Source: a virus
Reading direction: 5' to 3' (one strand)
IMG/VR virus record: IMGVR_UViG_3300032011_000103
Coordinates: 1-26,939 of that record
Length of the DNA stretch: 26,939 nt
Position numbers and translations under genes: made by a program
In this document: piece by piece, positions 24,704 through 26,939 of the stretch
How the letters are laid out: every line of letters starts with the position of its first letter
Numbering within the stretch: position 1 is the stretch's first letter
The notes under the pieces: model-generated
The model's input: only the letters and a program-made list of their open reading frames with translations
What the model was told of the DNA's origin: nothing
Database searches by the model: none

Positions 24704-24734
24704 TTGGAGCTTTGAGCTATTTTTCGTATATTAG
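24704..24734 (+). promoter_or_regulatory. Bacteroidota-type promoter (TTG - 20 nt - TATATTAG)
   Basis: TTG 24704-24706 and TATATTAG 24727-24734 fit the Bacteroidota primary-sigma pattern (TTG near -33, TAnnTTTG near -7). The 14-mer TTTCGTATATTAGC is repeated exactly at 26141-26154 with identical spacing. It should drive the gene at 24773. Confidence 0.7.
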
Positions 24735-24768
24735 CTATGTAAGATTGAGTTTAAAACCTAAAACATAG
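24735..24768 (+). repeat. Inverted repeat in the leader of the 205-aa gene
   Basis: CTATGT (24735-24740) and ACATAG (24763-24768) could pair around 22 nt, just before the ATG at 24773. A weaker GTTT/AAAC pair lies inside. It may shield the start site, but the stem is short. Confidence 0.3.
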
Positions 24769-24772
24769 TTAA

Positions 24773-25390
24773 ATGAGTAAATTAAAAAAAGTAAAAATTT
24801 CGATTAATGGAAATGACTTCCTAATCCCTTCAGAATCCATAGGTTATGATACCTATAACAACAACGAACCTTATGTTTATATGAGGGCTAAAGTTGTTGC
24901 TTCGATAATCAAACAATATGTTAAGAAAAATTACCCTTCATTAGTTGTGAGTTCTACCTCTGATGTTTATAGTGGTGGTTCTTCAGTAAGAGTGAATGTG
25001 TGTAATGGAGATGGTTCATCTGTTGATTCTACTATCTACCAAGATATTAAACAATGGGAATACATGCTGAAAGGTGGTTCTTTCAATGGTATGATTGATA
25101 TGTACGAAATGAGAGAAGATTCTCCTTCTACTGACAATGGAACTCCAATGAAGTACTTCCCTTCTTACATCTTTATAGAGAACAAACCGAATTGGGGAAC
25201 TAAACACTATTGGATGAACGAGTGGAACAAGTGGATAGAAATTACCGATTTAGATTATACTCCTACCGATAACGAAAAAGAGTGGATTGATAATGTAGTT
25301 ACGAAATACGGCGGTTGGTTAGGATATAACAAACAATTCATGAGTAAAACAGTTCTTAAAAACATCGACTCTATCATGGGTTGTATCTAA
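24773..25390 (+). CDS. LPD29-like domain protein (205 aa)
   Basis: Residues 38-112 match my memory of the LPD29 domain ('large polyvalent protein-associated'): RAKVVASIIKQYVKKNYP, then SDVYSGGSSVRVNV and GGSFNGMIDMYE. These domains occur in large phage and plasmid proteins; function is not established, and this standalone form is small. The C-terminal part is Trp-rich (NKPNWGTKHYWMNEWNKW) without a motif I know. A host-type promoter lies 38 nt upstream and there is no Shine-Dalgarno, unlike the tail genes, so early expression is likely. Confidence 0.6.
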   Translation: MSKLKKVKISINGNDFLIPSESIGYDTYNNNEPYVYMRAKVVASIIKQYVKKNYPSLVVSSTSDVYSGGSSVRVNVCNGDGSSVDSTIYQDIKQWEYMLKGGSFNGMIDMYEMREDSPSTDNGTPMKYFPSYIFIENKPNWGTKHYWMNEWNKWIEITDLDYTPTDNEKEWIDNVVTKYGGWLGYNKQFMSKTVLKNIDSIMGCI

Positions 25391-25400
25391 AATATAAAAT

Positions 25401-25721
25401 ATGAAAGTACTAATAAAACCACAAGTAACAAAACCTTGGTCTCAAGAAATGTATGATTACAATGATAAGGTAGCTACTATGATGATTCGTGAGATTCAAA
25501 AATCAATTAGAAAATATAAAAATAATTTCGATAAACTAAATGAACTAATGGTTCTTTGTGGTGGTATCAAATATGGTGATGGATATAGTATTGATGAACT
25601 TTACAAAGATGTTTTCTGTGAAGTTGTAAATGTTCAAAACTATTGGTTAAACGAAGAATATCCATACGCAGTTAAACAAGGATTGGTTGAATCAGTTCCT
25701 TATAACTTTATAGGTTATTAA
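25401..25721 (+). CDS. Unrecognised small protein, probable early gene (106 aa)
   Basis: No family recognised. Mostly helical; residues 15-50 (YDYNDKVATMMIREIQKSI and after) look like a two-helix segment with Lys/Asn-rich turns, followed by a Gly-rich turn (GGIKYGDGYS) and a Tyr-rich end. No membrane or metal motif. It lies 10 nt after the LPD29-like gene and 1 nt before the next, without a Shine-Dalgarno, so it belongs to the same short transcript. Confidence 0.6.
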   Translation: MKVLIKPQVTKPWSQEMYDYNDKVATMMIREIQKSIRKYKNNFDKLNELMVLCGGIKYGDGYSIDELYKDVFCEVVNVQNYWLNEEYPYAVKQGLVESVPYNFIGY

Positions 25722-25722
25722 T

Positions 25723-25977
25723 ATGAGAATAGGATATAAAAAATTTAAAGAAATTAAAAAGTGGTATGGTTCATCTGATTTTGAAATCGGATATGACTCT
25801 TACTTTACTAAAGGTAAAGGAATAACACTCAGATTTGGATATTGGCAAAAAGTAGATTTCGAAGGATTACAAGAAATACTACCACATTATTGTAAGGTTA
25901 CTGAAAACATTGTTGATGAAGATGATGATTGTGGAACTTTATACAATTATAACATTACAGATGATAGAATTTTTTAG
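25723..25977 (+). CDS. Unrecognised small protein, probable early gene (84 aa)
   Basis: No family recognised. Basic N-terminus (MRIGYKKFKEIKKWYGSS), beta-type middle (ITLRFGYWQKVDF) and an acidic patch ENIVDEDDDCG. It starts 1 nt after the previous stop and its end overlaps the next gene by 17 nt, a compact arrangement that supports coding. Small phage host-takeover proteins often look like this, but nothing specific can be claimed. Confidence 0.55.
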   Translation: MRIGYKKFKEIKKWYGSSDFEIGYDSYFTKGKGITLRFGYWQKVDFEGLQEILPHYCKVTENIVDEDDDCGTLYNYNITDDRIF

Positions 25978-26140
25978 ACACATATTTGGAATCTGTGGTG
26001 AACACTTTCATCCAAACATTTGGAATACTATGGCATCCTTACCAATCATAGCAACAACTGTACATTATATAAAATGTAAATGTGGAGGTTGGTTTTCACA
26101 CAAAAAAAATTGTGAAAATAATTTGGATAATTCAAAATAA
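25961..26140 (+). CDS. Small Cys/His protein, possible zinc-binding (59 aa)
   Basis: I prefer ATG 25961 over 25910: it overlaps the upstream gene by only 17 nt, while the longer version would add 17 Met-rich residues overlapping that gene's acidic codons. Residues C12, H15, H17, C39, C41, H47 and C51 (ICGEHFHP and KCKCGGWFSH) could coordinate zinc, but spacing matches no ribbon I know. The stop TAA (26138-26140) falls inside the promoter of the DNA polymerase gene. Confidence 0.45.
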   Translation: MIEFFRHIFGICGEHFHPNIWNTMASLPIIATTVHYIKCKCGGWFSHKKNCENNLDNSK

Positions 26141-26153
26141 TTTCGTATATTAG
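26123..26153 (+). promoter_or_regulatory. Bacteroidota-type promoter for the DNA polymerase gene
   Basis: TTG 26123-26125, 20-nt spacer, TATATTAG 26146-26153. Geometry and the 14-mer TTTCGTATATTAGC equal the promoter at 24704-24734. The ATG at 26159 starts 6 nt after the -7 element, so the transcript may have almost no leader. Confidence 0.7.
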
Positions 26154-26158
26154 CAAAT

Positions 26159-26939
26159 ATGGTTATAGTTGAATCTAATAAAGAGATAGCACAATTTCTT
26201 GAATATTGGAATACTCAAGAGTGTAAACTCATCCCTATATGGGGTGATTTAGAGTGTCATCCAATGAACAATGAGTTATCATTTATATATGTTAGATTTG
26301 AATCGGATGATTTTATACTTCCATTTAATCATAATGATTGTGAAAGATTAGAAATAGATTTGACAACCTCGAATCAAAATAAATGGTGTTGGAACAAAAA
26401 AGGTTTACTACAATGTGATTTAGGAATAAAAAATCTAAAAGATGTACAAACCTCATTATTCTTTGAACAAAACACAATATATCCAATAACATATAAATTA
26501 GAGACTCTAACGAACTTTTATACTCGTTTGAATATAAAAGATAGTTTGGGTAAAAGTATCTCTATAATGAGATGGGGTGAAGTGCTACGAGATATTGTTG
26601 ATGAATGGGAACTAAACTCTACTAATTCTTGGGTAGATGATACGATGATTCCGACCTTATCTCAGATTGAACGTTTCGGTTTAGAGGTCGATAGGGGAAA
26701 ATTTTTTGATAGATGGCCAAGTAATCACAAATCACTTAAAGGAAATAGAACATTCACCGAATACAATCCATATACAATAACAAGTAGACCATCCAATAGA
26801 CATTTAGGTATCAATTATGGTGCATTAAATAAACGAGATGGTAGTAGGGAGATATTCGTTCCCAAAGAAGGTAACAAGTTTGTACAATTTGATTACGATG
26901 CATATCATGTTAGGATTATTAGCAAGTTGATTGAATATG
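26159..26939 (+). CDS. Family A DNA polymerase, N-terminal 260 residues (3' truncated by window)
   Basis: Replicative polymerase cut by the window edge. NPYTITSRPSNR with the following GINYGALNKRDGSREIFVP corresponds to the TGR(L/P)S...PNLQ motif of family A. FVQFDYDAYHVRI holds motif A, with D245 as the metal Asp. Upstream, MIPTLSQIERFGLEVD matches the segment that precedes the thumb in Pol I. The N-terminal WGDLECHP (D30-x-E32) may be exonuclease motif I, but I cannot see a clear exo II Asp, so proofreading may be lost or altered. Only about 245 residues precede motif A, far fewer than the roughly 380 in Klenow, so the thumb is short. An in-frame TAA at 26138-26140 and no other ATG upstream fix the start. 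T4 itself uses family B; family A occurs in Far-T4 phages such as Rhodothermus phage RM378. Confidence 0.85.
   Translation, partial: MVIVESNKEIAQFLEYWNTQECKLIPIWGDLECHPMNNELSFIYVRFESDDFILPFNHNDCERLEIDLTTSNQNKWCWNKKGLLQCDLGIKNLKDVQTSLFFEQNTIYPITYKLETLTNFYTRLNIKDSLGKSISIMRWGEVLRDIVDEWELNSTNSWVDDTMIPTLSQIERFGLEVDRGKFFDRWPSNHKSLKGNRTFTEYNPYTITSRPSNRHLGINYGALNKRDGSREIFVPKEGNKFVQFDYDAYHVRIISKLIEY

Noticed and set aside
24706-24723. AGCT-TTG-AGCT hairpin followed by T residues as a terminator for the dioxygenase gene
   Set aside because: The stem is only 4 bp and the segment is better explained as the spacer of the promoter ending at 24734.
25910-25960. Upstream start for the small Cys/His protein
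   Set aside because: It would add 17 residues (Met-rich) fully overlapping the preceding gene's acidic codons; ATG 25961 is more economical.
1-26939. Diversity-generating retroelement acting on the fibre genes
   Set aside because: No reverse transcriptase and no template/variable repeat pair with adenine-specific changes was seen; the near-identical copies at 4451 and 6611 differ in other ways as well.

Overview
The window reads as part of the genome of a virulent, contractile-tailed (T4-like, probably 'Far-T4') bacteriophage. It is AT-rich and tightly packed, and every credible gene is on the + strand. The tail set is recognisable: sheath (gp18-like), tube (gp19-like), a gp26-like/gp51-like overlapping pair, a tape measure with a long hydrophobic region, a tube-initiator-like baseplate protein, a LysM (gp53-like) protein and a large hub protein. 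It is coupled to a family A DNA polymerase rather than the family B enzyme of T4. Two promoters at the right end have the Bacteroidota housekeeping form (TTG, 20 nt, TATATTAG), so a Bacteroidota (flavobacterium-like) host is my best inference. Nothing in the sequence proves the host, and no integrase, transposase, tRNA or CRISPR was seen.

Left third (1-11031): tail-fibre and appendage genes. A truncated end of one structural gene is followed by four fibre-like proteins. Three of them share a short basic N-terminal start of the 'xxIKxxR(R/S)' type, and two end in an S74 self-cleaving chaperone domain. The 1582-residue fibre holds 31 coiled-coil repeat units that are all exactly 14 or 21 residues long. 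A GT-B glycosyltransferase sits directly behind the last fibre gene. It is followed by a structural protein split by an intein-like (Hint/BIL) domain and ending in a fibronectin-III-like domain.

Middle (11099-23900): a small coiled-coil protein, sheath, tube, then the gp26/gp51-like pair, a small basic protein, tape measure and baseplate/hub genes. Genes from 15689 to 23900 are nearly gapless, with two ATGA overlaps. The gp26/gp51-like overlap holds a strong hairpin followed at once by seven T residues. This is where I would look first for programmed frameshifting, transcriptional slippage or an intragenic terminator. The run ends with an SGNH-hydrolase-like protein.

Right end (23931-26939): a phytanoyl-CoA dioxygenase-like enzyme with its own TATAAATA element, then a change of character. 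Here there are host-type promoters, no Shine-Dalgarno sequences, small unrecognised genes (one with an LPD29-like domain), and the start of a family A DNA polymerase cut by the window edge. Structural genes are mostly preceded by an AT-rich element containing TATTTATA (probable late promoter). Three clear intrinsic terminators mark the ends of the second fibre gene, the tube gene and the gp51-like gene.
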